A DNA stretch of 54,373 nucleotides from Burkholderiales bacterium (GTDB taxonomy: Bacteria; Pseudomonadota; Gammaproteobacteria; Burkholderiales; Burkholderiaceae_C). Shown here piece by piece: positions 25,392 to 33,799 of the stretch; positions within the stretch are counted from its first letter, which is position 1, and each line of letters opens with the position of its first letter. Where the stretch lies: positions 1 to 54,373 of the forward strand of contig CANCFV010000013.1 of the NCBI GenBank assembly GCA_947377275.1, given 5' to 3'. The notes below the pieces were generated by a model that did not search any database, had not been told where the DNA came from, and worked only from the letters and a program-made list of their open reading frames with translations. A program made the position numbers and the translations under genes.

Positions 25392-26165
25392 TCAACCTAA
25401 GATGTTTCCGCCGCCGGCCAACCAGCCACCATCGACATAAAACGACTGCCCCGTGATGTACGAGGACGAGTCGGACGCTAGGAACACAGAGATGCCTGCC
25501 AAGTCTTCTGGTTGCCCGGCTCGACGCATCGGGATCACTTCAAGCATGCGCTTGGCCTTGGCTTCGTCCTTGAACACATCTGCTGTCATCGCCGTGTGAA
25601 AACGGCCAGGACCGATGCAGTTCACGGTGACGCCATGGGGCGCAAGCTCGACCGCGAGCGTTTTGGACAACTGTTGCACCCCACCTCGGCTGGCTGCATA
25701 GGCCGCGATGTTGGGGATGCCAATTTCGGAGGTCAGCGAGGTGATCATGATGATCCGGCCGGTCTGGCTGCCCACCATGTGGCGCGCCACAGCTTGTGCG
25801 CAATAGAACGCGCCGGTCAAGTTGACTTTGATGACCTCGTTCCACCGGTCGTGGTTGAAATCAAGGGCTGGGCTGCGGTGCTGTATGCCCGCGGCTGTCA
25901 CCAAGATGTCGATGCGGCCAAACTGCTTGATCACGGCCGCGACCATCGCGTCGATCTGAGCATCGTCGGACACGTCAGCGGCGATCGATGTGAGCTGCTG
26001 GGGCCTGCCCAAGGCGGCTTGTGCCGCATCAAGGTGTGCAGCGCTGCGGCCCACCAGCACCACCGAGGCACCAGCCGCGAGGTAGGCTTTGGCAATCGCC
26101 AGCCCGAGGTCGCCTGCGCCACCGGTCACAATGGCGACCTTGCCTGACAGTGAGAAGAGGTCCAT
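25392..26165 (-). CDS. SDR-family oxidoreductase (KduD/gluconate-5-dehydrogenase-like)
   Basis: Classical short-chain dehydrogenase of 257 residues. It has the TGGAGDLG NAD(P) motif near residue 15, an NxxG-type block (TAAGIQ), a Ser in the active-site strand (MITSLTSEIG) and a Tyr region (AAYAASRGG) in which the usual YxxxK reads Y-AASR. The Lys-to-Arg change deserves attention. The C-terminal 'ITGQSFYVDGGW' is the standard end of the family. Best resemblance is to gluconate-5-dehydrogenase and KduD, which oxidise sugar-acid hydroxyls. It starts a few bases after the other SDR, at ATG 26165 (a GTG at 26168 is also in frame). Confidence 0.72.
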   Translation of the reverse strand: MDLFSLSGKVAIVTGGAGDLGLAIAKAYLAAGASVVLVGRSAAHLDAAQAALGRPQQLTSIAADVSDDAQIDAMVAAVIKQFGRIDILVTAAGIQHRSPALDFNHDRWNEVIKVNLTGAFYCAQAVARHMVGSQTGRIIMITSLTSEIGIPNIAAYAASRGGVQQLSKTLAVELAPHGVTVNCIGPGRFHTAMTADVFKDEAKAKRMLEVIPMRRAGQPEDLAGISVFLASDSSSYITGQSFYVDGGWLAGGGNILG

Positions 26166-26171
26166 CACAAC

Positions 26172-26960
26172 TCAGTCCAGTTCGGTGTGATCGCCCCACC
26201 AAGCGTTTTTGGTCCAACCACCATCGACCACGATCTGCTGCCCATTGACGTGTTTGGCTTCATCGGAGGCCAAAAAGGCAATGGTTGAACTCACGTCCTG
26301 CAATTCGCCGATCTGCACGCTGGGCGTGCGCGACAACATGCCCGCTTTGTTGCGCTCGTCTTGGCTCAAGAACCATTGCGTGCGCGGCGTCATGATCGGA
26401 CCCGGCGCGACGGTGTTGACGGTGATGCCGTGGTGACCCCATTCCACAGCCAAAGCCCGCGACAGGCCTTCGACACCAGACTTCGCCGTGTTGTAGAGGG
26501 TCCGGTACGGGTACGTGGCGACGTTGTGGAAACTGGTCAGGTTGACGATGCGGCCATGGCCATGTTGGATCATGGATGGACCGAACGCTCTGCAGGCCAG
26601 GAAAACGCCATCCAAGTCGGTTGTCAACAGCGAGCGCCAATCTGCCAGCGTCGTCGTTTCGAACTTGCCTGAAGCCGCAGACGCTGCAGCGCAGGTGACC
26701 AAGATGTCCACCTTTTCATGGGCGGACAAGATGGCCTGCGCCGCCTGTGTCAGGGACGCCTCGTCCGACACGTCGCAGGCCTGAAAGCTGGCACGACCGG
26801 AAGCGGCTCCGAGTTCGCCAGCGGCAGCACGCAGTTTGTCGGCCGAACGGCCCAACAAAATCACACGAGCACCCAGGTCGTGCAGTGCTTTCGCCGCAGC
26901 CAGTCCGAGTGCGCCGCCGCCGCCCGTGATGACAGCCGTCCGTCCGGTCAAATCAAACAC
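26172..26960 (-). CDS. SDR-family oxidoreductase
   Basis: Classical short-chain dehydrogenase of 262 residues. TGGGGALGLA near residue 11 binds the cofactor. The catalytic Tyr and Lys are in LYNTAKSG (about residues 158-165), with Ser in the preceding NLTSFHN block. The C-terminal 'VNGQQIVVDGGWTK' completes the family pattern. The start is a GTG directly behind the stop of the IolB-like gene, with no spacer. It is paralogous to the next gene but keeps the full YxxxK motif. Together they could supply the keto/hydroxyl conversions of a sugar acid in the operon. Confidence 0.72.
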   Translation of the reverse strand: MFDLTGRTAVITGGGGALGLAAAKALHDLGARVILLGRSADKLRAAAGELGAASGRASFQACDVSDEASLTQAAQAILSAHEKVDILVTCAAASAASGKFETTTLADWRSLLTTDLDGVFLACRAFGPSMIQHGHGRIVNLTSFHNVATYPYRTLYNTAKSGVEGLSRALAVEWGHHGITVNTVAPGPIMTPRTQWFLSQDERNKAGMLSRTPSVQIGELQDVSSTIAFLASDEAKHVNGQQIVVDGGWTKNAWWGDHTELD

Positions 26961-27530
26961 TTAGATTTTCTCCCAAGCTTGCTTCTTGCAAACATAGGCC
27001 CACACGTAGTGAACGGTTGAGCCGGGCTCAGCGACCACAGGGTGGTAGCCCATCGGGACGGTGCCGAAGGTTTGGTCTTCGACAAACCATGCATCCTTGA
27101 CCGGTGAGTTGTCATACCAGACACCCTCGCCCACCTGAATGGCGCGTTTCTTGGCGCCAGAAATCAGATAGAAAAAGACTTCTTCAAAGCCAGGCTCCAC
27201 GTTCAGCTCGAAATCGTGCGGCAAGCTGGACCACGTGCCGATGCCGCGGTGCTTCGTGATGCCGATGCGCAGCTCGGGTGCTGGGCCCTTGGGCTTGAGG
27301 TAGTGGTAAACGTCGCGCTGGGCATTGCCTTCGCCCACCACGATGTGGTGCGCATCTGCGTTGTGGACGATCGTTTCAACACCGCTGCTGCGATGAACGA
27401 CACGGCTGATGTCTTGCCCATCCAAGTAGATTTCTGCCACTTCTTTGTCCGTGGTGAACACCAGCTTGGAATCGCCGCCTTCGACTTTCAGAACATCGAG
27501 TTTGACCTCATTCGACCACTTATAAGACAT
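26961..27530 (-). CDS. IolB/KduI-like cupin isomerase
   Basis: A 189-residue cupin-like protein. It resembles the IolB/KduI family (5-deoxyglucuronate and 5-keto-4-deoxyuronate isomerases). Key blocks are 'LPHDFELNV', 'FEEVFFYLISG' with metal-ligand Glu, and 'VPMGYHPVVAEPGSTVHYVW', whose GYHP and closing YVW are IolB-like. It is shorter than the usual 270-residue enzyme. Family members isomerise a keto-uronate using a bound metal. The gene overlaps the ATP-grasp gene by 11 bases and is followed with no gap by two SDRs, the same partners KduI has in pectin degradation. Here it sits in a biosynthetic operon, so its substrate is unknown. Confidence 0.62.
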   Translation of the reverse strand: MSYKWSNEVKLDVLKVEGGDSKLVFTTDKEVAEIYLDGQDISRVVHRSSGVETIVHNADAHHIVVGEGNAQRDVYHYLKPKGPAPELRIGITKHRGIGTWSSLPHDFELNVEPGFEEVFFYLISGAKKRAIQVGEGVWYDNSPVKDAWFVEDQTFGTVPMGYHPVVAEPGSTVHYVWAYVCKKQAWEKI

Positions 27531-28710
27531 GCTTTTTTTCCTTTAGGTTAGACAGTGAAACTTGGAGCGCCTGCTCTCTGCTGAAGTCAGAGCCGAGCGC
27601 GAACTGGCGGCCCACGCAATCCTTCGCATCGGGTGAGATGCTGGCCACGATGGCCGCGTACAAGTTGGCGTTCTGAAACTCGAAGTGGCGATGCCACAAG
27701 GCCAGGTCCAAGGGCTTGCCCAGCGCCAGTTCAATGATGCCGCCTTGAAAGTCAGCGCCACGCGCAGGCGTCGTGGCCGAACTGTCCCATCCACCGGACA
27801 AGCGCGGCGTCATCTCAATGATCATCGGGCCCGCTTCGGTCAGCATGATGTCGGCCTTCAACACATGGCCTCCAGCTTGCTGACCCATGCCCAGAGCAAG
27901 ACCTGCAGCCTTGATTTGAGCGTGCACTTCGTCCTTCACCGCCACCGGGTGTTGCGCAGGGTTGATGTGGCCCACTTCAACGCCCCAGTTGAGTTTTTCT
28001 TCTTTGTAGCCAGCCAAGGCTGGGAAGAATTTCAGGTCAGGCGCGAACAAACGGTCTACCCAGTTGAGCCAGTACATCTCACCGTTGAACCACACGGTCT
28101 CGACCGACAGCTCGGAGATGCAATCATCTCTGGGGATCAGCGCCTCTTCGACCAGGGCATGACCGGTGGTGCCAGCGGCAACGGCTGCGTGAAATACCGA
28201 TTCGGTCAGCTCGCTCACCGCATTGAGCTTGGCGAAACCTCGGCTGGCCGAGTTGTCGGTGGCCTTGATCACGCCTTGTCCGCCCAACTCAGAGAGGAAG
28301 GCCTGCGCCTCGGTCAAGCTTTGAACGCACTTGAACTTGGGCTGAGGAATACCGGCCTTTGTCAGGATGTCTCGCGTCAGGTTTTTTTGACGGCAGGCGC
28401 GCGAAATGTCAGGGGAGATGCCATGCAAGCCCAGCTGTTGACTGATGACCGCCACGGTGTGATGGCAGTCTGCAGCCAAGGTCACCACGGCGCGAATCTC
28501 GTACCTTTGGGCAAGGTCGTTGGCGGCCGCTTGGTTGCTTTCCACATCGAACGTGTCAAAGGCCAAGAACGCATCGGCATAAGGCGCGCACACGCATTCA
28601 GGATTCAGGTCCGTCACGATCAGTTTGTACCCGAGCGCCACGATGCTTTGGGCGGCCGACGCCTGCATGGGCCCGCCAGCAAACAGCCAGATGGCTTGGG
28701 GTTTATTCAT
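27520..28710 (-). CDS. ATP-grasp domain protein (carbamoyl-phosphate-synthase-like)
   Basis: A 396-residue ATP-grasp enzyme. The N-terminal pre-grasp part begins 'PQAIWLFAGGPMQASA'. 'GVIKATDNSASRGFAKL' near residues 145-161 forms the ATP loop, and 'MIIEMTPRLSGGWD' near 305-318 holds the metal-binding Glu. The layout is like carbamoyl-phosphate synthase large-chain fragments, PylC and other amino-acid ligases. It would activate a carboxylate and join it to an amine, possibly the amino group put on by one of the operon's aminotransferases. The start overlaps the methyltransferase stop by 4 bases. No substrate can be read from sequence. Confidence 0.7.
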   Translation of the reverse strand: MNKPQAIWLFAGGPMQASAAQSIVALGYKLIVTDLNPECVCAPYADAFLAFDTFDVESNQAAANDLAQRYEIRAVVTLAADCHHTVAVISQQLGLHGISPDISRACRQKNLTRDILTKAGIPQPKFKCVQSLTEAQAFLSELGGQGVIKATDNSASRGFAKLNAVSELTESVFHAAVAAGTTGHALVEEALIPRDDCISELSVETVWFNGEMYWLNWVDRLFAPDLKFFPALAGYKEEKLNWGVEVGHINPAQHPVAVKDEVHAQIKAAGLALGMGQQAGGHVLKADIMLTEAGPMIIEMTPRLSGGWDSSATTPARGADFQGGIIELALGKPLDLALWHRHFEFQNANLYAAIVASISPDAKDCVGRQFALGSDFSREQALQVSLSNLKEKKHVL

Positions 28711-29642
28711 TTGACCGCCCTCGCGAACATGACCACTTCTCGCCCCAAATTTTGGTTGGCAAACCCCGAATAGAGCTTGGTCAGCACATCACCGTTGCCT
28801 GACTGAACCATCGCCTTCTCGAAATTCATGCGCCTGGTATGACAAGCGCGTCCGACTGCATCATCGCCCACATAGTTGTCACCCATCAGCAAGAAAAGGT
28901 CGATGGGAAAGGTGGATTCCTGGTGTATCACCGAGAACCCACATCTCTCCAGCAGGCCCGCCAGCGTCGGGAAATCAAAGTAATTGATGTGATGCGGCGG
29001 AGCCACCCACCAGGGGGCGAATCCGAGGTGGTTCTCCAGGGTGGTCTGGAAACGATTGAAGTCGTTCGGCACGATCACGCAGAGCAAACCTCCGGCGTTC
29101 AACTTCGAATGCGCCAGCTTGAGCAGGTCGGCCGGGTCGGGAATGTGCTCGAGCACCTCGCCCATATTGATCACGTCGAAGGTGCCCAGCGTGGGTGCCG
29201 TTTCTTGCGTGAAGAAGATGTTCTCGATGTCGAGGCCCAGCTTCTGGCTGTGGGTGGCGGCTTCGATGGAGGGCTCAATGCCTTTGACCTGCCAACCGCG
29301 TTGCCGTCCATTGAGCAAGAAATAGCCAGGGCCTGACCCGATGTCCAAAATGCTGCGGGCGCCCTCGGGCAAGTTCTGCTCTAGCAACTCGTAGCGCCGG
29401 GTATAGACCGTGTTCCACCACTCCAGGTCTTGCTGATACCGCTCCAGGTACAAGGGCTTTTCCTGCGTGTAGTACTCGTGCCGATAGGCTTGTTCCAACT
29501 CGTCCTCGGTTGGAATGGGGACCACGTGCTTGAAGCCGCATTCGACGCAATCGATGACGTCGAATTCATTGGCGGACGAGATGACCGTGCCGCCATGGTT
29601 GTGCCACTGCTTGTGGCTGCACGTGCTGTTCACACCCGACAT
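28707..29642 (-). CDS. Class I SAM-dependent methyltransferase with N-terminal cysteine motif
   Basis: A 311-residue methyltransferase. The SAM site is LDIGSGPGYFL (about residues 96-106), with a following acidic residue in 'KGIEPS' and 'INMGEVLEHIPDP' as motif IV. The N-terminal 40 residues have Cys-rich 'TCSHK' and 'DCVECGF', like the zinc-binding part of sugar C-methyltransferases such as TylC3. Many O-antigen and antibiotic-sugar methyltransferases share this layout. It could place a methyl on the sugar made by this operon. It starts 3 bases after the class III aminotransferase stop and overlaps the ATP-grasp gene by 4 bases. Confidence 0.8.
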   Translation of the reverse strand: MSGVNSTCSHKQWHNHGGTVISSANEFDVIDCVECGFKHVVPIPTEDELEQAYRHEYYTQEKPLYLERYQQDLEWWNTVYTRRYELLEQNLPEGARSILDIGSGPGYFLLNGRQRGWQVKGIEPSIEAATHSQKLGLDIENIFFTQETAPTLGTFDVINMGEVLEHIPDPADLLKLAHSKLNAGGLLCVIVPNDFNRFQTTLENHLGFAPWWVAPPHHINYFDFPTLAGLLERCGFSVIHQESTFPIDLFLLMGDNYVGDDAVGRACHTRRMNFEKAMVQSGNGDVLTKLYSGFANQNLGREVVMFARAVK

Positions 29643-29645
29643 GTC

Positions 29646-30974
29646 TTATTCCTTGGTGAGTCGCTGAAAGCCAGAGTGGTGCTTCGGTGTATCGAGCGCT
29701 GTGCATTCAAGGTCGGATGCCAGTTCGGCGAACACCTTCGTCACCGCGGTTTCGTAACGGTCGAGCTCTGCGCTTTGGTGTGCGAACGATGGCTTGAACT
29801 GGCGGAAGCCGAGGAAGCCTTCCTGTAGCATTTCGATGGTGAAGCGCGTGTTCATGCCCATCGGGTGCCGCGCTTTGAAGGCGAAGGCCGCCAAGGAGGG
29901 TAAGCCGGTCACGCCAATGTCCAGCCCGCTGCTCGCCGCCGCGCGCCGCCAAATGTCTTTCACGCGGTTACCCGTTGCAATGATGTGCTGATCGACCGAC
30001 TCACGCTGGTATTTCTTCAGCGTGGCCAGTGCCGCTGCAGGGCCAACGCGGTCGGTCCAGTTGGTGCTGGAAATGAAAGTGGTTTGCGCCGCCTGCATGA
30101 CCTTCTCGGTGCCCAGAATCGCCGACATGGCATAGCCATTGGCCATGCTCTTGGCGAACACGGCGATGTCAGGGTACACACCGTAGTTGCGGTGGATGCC
30201 GCCAGCGCACATGCGGAAGCCGCTGGTGATTTCGTCGAACAACAGCACAGCACCGATCTCGCTGGCCAGCTCGCGCAGGGCCTTGAGGTAGCCGGCGGGC
30301 GCATCTTCACCGCGCGCCGGCTCAATGATGATGGCCGCGATTTTGTCTTCCTGCCCCTTCACCTTCTCACGCAAAGACTCGATGTTGTTGGCATCAAAGG
30401 GGATCGCCGTACCGGCCAGCCCTCGGGGCACGCCATTGGGCTCCAGCCCCGGCATCAGTTGTCCGTCCAGGCCCTTGCCATCAGACAGGTTGGCGGCGAG
30501 GTACCAATCGTTCCAGCCGTGGTAGCCACTGAACAACACCGTGTCGCGCTTCGTGTGCGCACGGGCGATGCGCACGGCGAGGCCCATGGCTTCGCCGCCA
30601 CTGCGGGCGTAGCGGACCATGCCAAACCAGGGATGCAGTTCGATCAGGGCCTCTGCCAGTTGCACCTCTTCAGGGCAATTGAGCGAGCTGTTGACACCTT
30701 TGCGTATGGCAGCGACCACGGCGTCATCCACCTCGTCATCGGCATAACCCAGGATGCAGGCGCCCACGGCCATGATGGACATGTCGATGAACTCGCGACC
30801 GTCCAGGTCCCACACGCGGCAGCCTTTGGCTTTCTCGTAGTAAGCCGGCCAGACGTCAGGCGCAAACATCTCGGGTCGCTTGGACAGCAGTTGCGTGCCG
30901 CCCGGGATCATCGTCTTGGCGTGGTTGTACAGGGCCACACCCTGGCTGGTCTTGAGATTTTCAAGGCTGTACAT
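29646..30974 (-). CDS. Class III aminotransferase (glutamate-1-semialdehyde aminomutase-like)
   Basis: A 442-residue PLP enzyme resembling glutamate-1-semialdehyde 2,1-aminomutase. The start 'YNHAKTMIPGGTQLLSKRP' is typical. 'RSGGEAMGLAVRIAR' near residue 124 binds the cofactor phosphate, 'LLFDEITSGFR' near 244 holds the PLP Asp, and the Schiff-base Lys is in 'FAKSMANGY' near residue 274. True HemL has a gabaculine-sensitive GSA pocket and sits in haem operons, so a second function in sugar amination is more likely here. The 5' end overlaps the cytidylyltransferase gene by 14 bases, indicating coupling. Confidence 0.82.
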   Translation of the reverse strand: MYSLENLKTSQGVALYNHAKTMIPGGTQLLSKRPEMFAPDVWPAYYEKAKGCRVWDLDGREFIDMSIMAVGACILGYADDEVDDAVVAAIRKGVNSSLNCPEEVQLAEALIELHPWFGMVRYARSGGEAMGLAVRIARAHTKRDTVLFSGYHGWNDWYLAANLSDGKGLDGQLMPGLEPNGVPRGLAGTAIPFDANNIESLREKVKGQEDKIAAIIIEPARGEDAPAGYLKALRELASEIGAVLLFDEITSGFRMCAGGIHRNYGVYPDIAVFAKSMANGYAMSAILGTEKVMQAAQTTFISSTNWTDRVGPAAALATLKKYQRESVDQHIIATGNRVKDIWRRAAASSGLDIGVTGLPSLAAFAFKARHPMGMNTRFTIEMLQEGFLGFRQFKPSFAHQSAELDRYETAVTKVFAELASDLECTALDTPKHHSGFQRLTKE

Positions 30975-31728
30975 GACTTTCCTTGTCTGATTGGAGTGAC
31001 TTGAGGTAGCCCTCGTTTCGAATGATGCTGCCGTTGATGCCCATCAAATCGGGAGATAACTCCAGTAGCTCCAGCACATCTTTCGCCAAGAAGGGGGGCG
31101 CGTCTTCGCGGTACAGCCGGTTGAACACCGCCTGCAGAAACTCATGGTCGCGTGGTTCGTCCAGCGTCCAACGGTGGTGTGAAAGCCCTGTGAACTTGAC
31201 CAGCCCACCGCATTTGAACAACCCAGGCTGCTTTTCGATGTAAGGCCCGACGTGCTCGCGCTCGGACGGCAGCTTGGCTTCTTTCCACGCGCGCTCGATG
31301 GCCGAAAACGCGAACACGGTGCAGTCCAGCCCGTCAGGGAACTCTCCGGCGAGGCCATAGAACTCGAAGCCGCCGGCCAGATAACCGCTGACCACTTCGT
31401 CGACGATGGTGGGATCAATGGCAGGGCAGTCGGCTGTGATGCGCACGATGGCGTCGGCCTGAGAAGCCTTGGCGGCCTGGTAGTAGCGATCGAGCACATC
31501 GAGCAGGCTGCCGCGGTGGCAGTCAACACCTCTGGCTCGGCACCAATCCTCGATGGCGTCATCGCTGCTGTCCACAGAGGTGGCCACCACGATCTTTTGA
31601 ATCGTCTTGCATTGCTCGATGCGCGCCACGACGTGCTCCAGCACGGGCTTGCCCGCCAGAGACATCAGCACCTTGCCTGGCAGGCGGGTGGAACTCATCC
31701 GAGCCTGGATGATGGCAACAACGTTCAT
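30961..31728 (-). CDS. SpsF-like cytidylyltransferase family protein
   Basis: A 255-residue nucleotidyltransferase of the SpsF / CMP-acylneuraminate cytidylyltransferase type. The CTP-binding start is 'AIIQARMSSTRLPGKVL', followed by 'VVATSVDSSDDAIEDWC' and 'IVRITADCPAIDP', whose Asp binds the metal. In Bacillus the spsF gene lies with spsC, spsE and spsG. Counterparts of all of these are present in this operon, which makes CMP activation of a nonulosonate-like product plausible. The ATG at 31728 overlaps the aldo/keto reductase stop by 4 bases; a GTG at 31740 is less likely. Confidence 0.78.
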   Translation of the reverse strand: MNVVAIIQARMSSTRLPGKVLMSLAGKPVLEHVVARIEQCKTIQKIVVATSVDSSDDAIEDWCRARGVDCHRGSLLDVLDRYYQAAKASQADAIVRITADCPAIDPTIVDEVVSGYLAGGFEFYGLAGEFPDGLDCTVFAFSAIERAWKEAKLPSEREHVGPYIEKQPGLFKCGGLVKFTGLSHHRWTLDEPRDHEFLQAVFNRLYREDAPPFLAKDVLELLELSPDLMGINGSIIRNEGYLKSLQSDKESHVQP

Positions 31729-32639
31729 GAACCACTCCACTTAGAAGGGTTGATCAATGCCTCATCCTCGACGGCAGTGGCTGGCCAGTCCATCAGGGGG
31801 GCAGCGCGAGAAGCAACGATCAATTGTTGAAAATGCGCCGGACTGTCCACGCCGACCACGATCTTGTCGATCTGAGGGTGGGCCTTGGCGAAGCCGATGC
31901 AGGCTTGTGCCGCCGAGCAGTTGTGATGCCGCAACCACTCATGCCATGTGTCCCAGACCGTGTCCCAACGGTTGAATTTTTGAGGGATGTTGGCGCGCGG
32001 CATCAGCATCAGGCCCTGGAGAAAGGCCGAACGCACATGGATCTCGACACCGCTGTCATGCAATTTGTCGAGCCAGCCGCTGGTGAGCAATCGCCGGTCA
32101 ATCAGGTTGAAAGGCGCCTGGACCACGTCAACCGGCCCCGCCTGCAGCACGCTGCCCAACTCCGACGGGGAATAGATCGATACGCCGACTTTCTCGACCA
32201 GGCCATCGGCCTTGAGTCGCATCAGGGCGCGAGCGAGGGCTGGCCCACGAGACTCGGTCAGTTGATGCGGCCTGTGCAAAAGCAGGCCACGAACAGACGT
32301 CACCTTGAGTCGCGCCAGGGACGCATCCATCTTGTCTCGCACCCAGGCTTCGACGTCCGGCACATCGTCAGGCATGCCAGAGAGCTTGGTGACGATGTTG
32401 AAGCCAGTTGAACCACAAGCGCCGATGCATGCCTCGCTGTCGCCATAGTCCATGGCCGTGTCCAACGTGTGGACGCCATGGGCCCGAGCCAGCGCCAAGA
32501 TGTCGCTCACCTCATGGCGTGACACCTGCCCGGACTGGTTGGCAACGCCATAGTTCATGCCGAACTGAGCCGTGCCCAGAGCGAGCCGATCGCCGACGCT
32601 GTCGTCGGGGGACATGGCCGAGGTGGTGCCCACACTCAT
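31725..32639 (-). CDS. Aldo/keto reductase
   Basis: A 304-residue NAD(P)H-dependent aldo/keto reductase. 'LALGTAQFGMNYGVANQSG' near the start, the catalytic Asp and Tyr in 'TLDTAMDYGDSE' (about residues 59-70), a Lys in 'IVTKLSG', and the His in 'LLLHRPH' form the usual D-Y-K-H set. This subgroup is often found next to SpsF-like and NeuB-like genes. It would reduce a keto-sugar intermediate in the cytoplasm. It overlaps pseC by 4 bases upstream and the cytidylyltransferase by 4 bases downstream. Confidence 0.82.
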   Translation of the reverse strand: MSVGTTSAMSPDDSVGDRLALGTAQFGMNYGVANQSGQVSRHEVSDILALARAHGVHTLDTAMDYGDSEACIGACGSTGFNIVTKLSGMPDDVPDVEAWVRDKMDASLARLKVTSVRGLLLHRPHQLTESRGPALARALMRLKADGLVEKVGVSIYSPSELGSVLQAGPVDVVQAPFNLIDRRLLTSGWLDKLHDSGVEIHVRSAFLQGLMLMPRANIPQKFNRWDTVWDTWHEWLRHHNCSAAQACIGFAKAHPQIDKIVVGVDSPAHFQQLIVASRAAPLMDWPATAVEDEALINPSKWSGS

Positions 32640-33796
32640 GCCAGAACCGCCGCGGCCACCGCCTGAATCACCCGATCCTGGTCAGCTTCAGATAGTTTGG
32701 GATACAGGGGCAGGCTGATGGCCTCGGCGTAGTAACGCTCGGCCTCAGGGAAGTCGCCGGCCTTGAACCCGAGTTGCTCGTAGTACGGGTGCCTGTGCAC
32801 AGGGATGTAGTGCAGGTTCACGCCGATGCCATCGCTTCGGAGTTGCTCAAACACCGCCCGGTGCGAGGCCTTGATCTGGTCCAGTTGCAAGCGAATCACA
32901 TACAGGTGCAAGCCAGAGTAGCCGTCTGGGTGTTGCCAGGGCCGCGTCAGCGGCAGCGCCTCGAAGGCTTGATCGTAGCGATTGGCAATTTGGTGCCGCT
33001 TGGCAACATAGGCATCCAGGCGCGTCATCTGGCTGACGCCAAGGGCGGCCTGCAACTCGGTCATCCGGTAGTTGAAGCCAAGGTCAATTTGCTGGTAGTA
33101 CCAAGGGCCATCGGGCTCATGTGTCATGTGCTCTGGAGCCCGGGTGATGCCGTGGCTGCGCAGCAAGTCCATCTTGTGCGCAAGCTTTGCATCGTTGGTC
33201 ACCGCCACGCCGCCTTCAGCCGTCGTCACAATTTTGACGGGATGGAAACTGAAGATGGTGATGTCACTGTACCGACCGCAACCGATCGGTTCGTTGCGAT
33301 ACCGGCCACCGATGGCATGAGACGCATCCTCGATGACCTTGAAACCATACCGTTGACTCAGGTCATGGATGCCCACCATGTCGCATGGCTGGCCGCACAG
33401 GTGCACCGCCACCACGACTTTGGGAAGCTTTCCTTGCTGCTCTGCGAGGCTGAGTTTCTCCGCCAAGCGGGGTACGCTCAGGTTGTAGGTGCGGGGATCG
33501 ATGTCAATGAAATCCACCTGCGCGCCGCAATACAAACCGCAGTTGGCGCTGGCCACAAAAGTCACCGGCGTGGTCCAAAGCCAATCCCCCGACCCCAAGC
33601 CCAGCGCCAGGCAGGCAATGTGCAGTGCGGAGGTCGCACTGTTCACCGCCACAGCGTGATTTGCGCCGCAGTAATGGGCGATCGCCTGCTCGAACGCCGG
33701 GACCACTGGCCCTTGTGTGAGGAAATTCGAGCGGAGCACATCGACCACGGCATCGACATCTGCCTGGGTGATCTCTTGGCGACCGTATGGAATCAT
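32636..33796 (-). CDS. pseC: UDP-4-keto-6-deoxy-L-AltNAc 4-aminotransferase PseC
   Basis: A 386-residue DegT/DnrJ-type aminotransferase matching PseC in length. 'IPYGRQEITQADVDAVVDVL' is the classic PseC start. The PLP lysine is K188 in 'FSFHPVKIVTTAEGG' and the cofactor Asp lies in 'VIEDASHAIGG' near residue 157. PseC places an amino group on C4 of the PseB product, giving UDP-4-amino-4,6-dideoxy-L-AltNAc. The gene follows pseB after 3 bases and overlaps the aldo/keto reductase. An LegC-type role is possible but the start residues favour PseC. Confidence 0.86.
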   Translation of the reverse strand: MIPYGRQEITQADVDAVVDVLRSNFLTQGPVVPAFEQAIAHYCGANHAVAVNSATSALHIACLALGLGSGDWLWTTPVTFVASANCGLYCGAQVDFIDIDPRTYNLSVPRLAEKLSLAEQQGKLPKVVVAVHLCGQPCDMVGIHDLSQRYGFKVIEDASHAIGGRYRNEPIGCGRYSDITIFSFHPVKIVTTAEGGVAVTNDAKLAHKMDLLRSHGITRAPEHMTHEPDGPWYYQQIDLGFNYRMTELQAALGVSQMTRLDAYVAKRHQIANRYDQAFEALPLTRPWQHPDGYSGLHLYVIRLQLDQIKASHRAVFEQLRSDGIGVNLHYIPVHRHPYYEQLGFKAGDFPEAERYYAEAISLPLYPKLSEADQDRVIQAVAAAVLA

Positions 33797-33799
33797 GGC

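Noticed and set aside
27685-28773. 362-codon + strand frame over the ATP-grasp gene
   Set aside because: It is the antisense of a conserved ATP-grasp gene, with low-complexity Arg/His/Gln content and no start signal.
29985-31004. 339-codon + strand frame over the class III aminotransferase gene
   Set aside because: No motif is seen, and the opposite strand carries all PLP-enzyme motifs.
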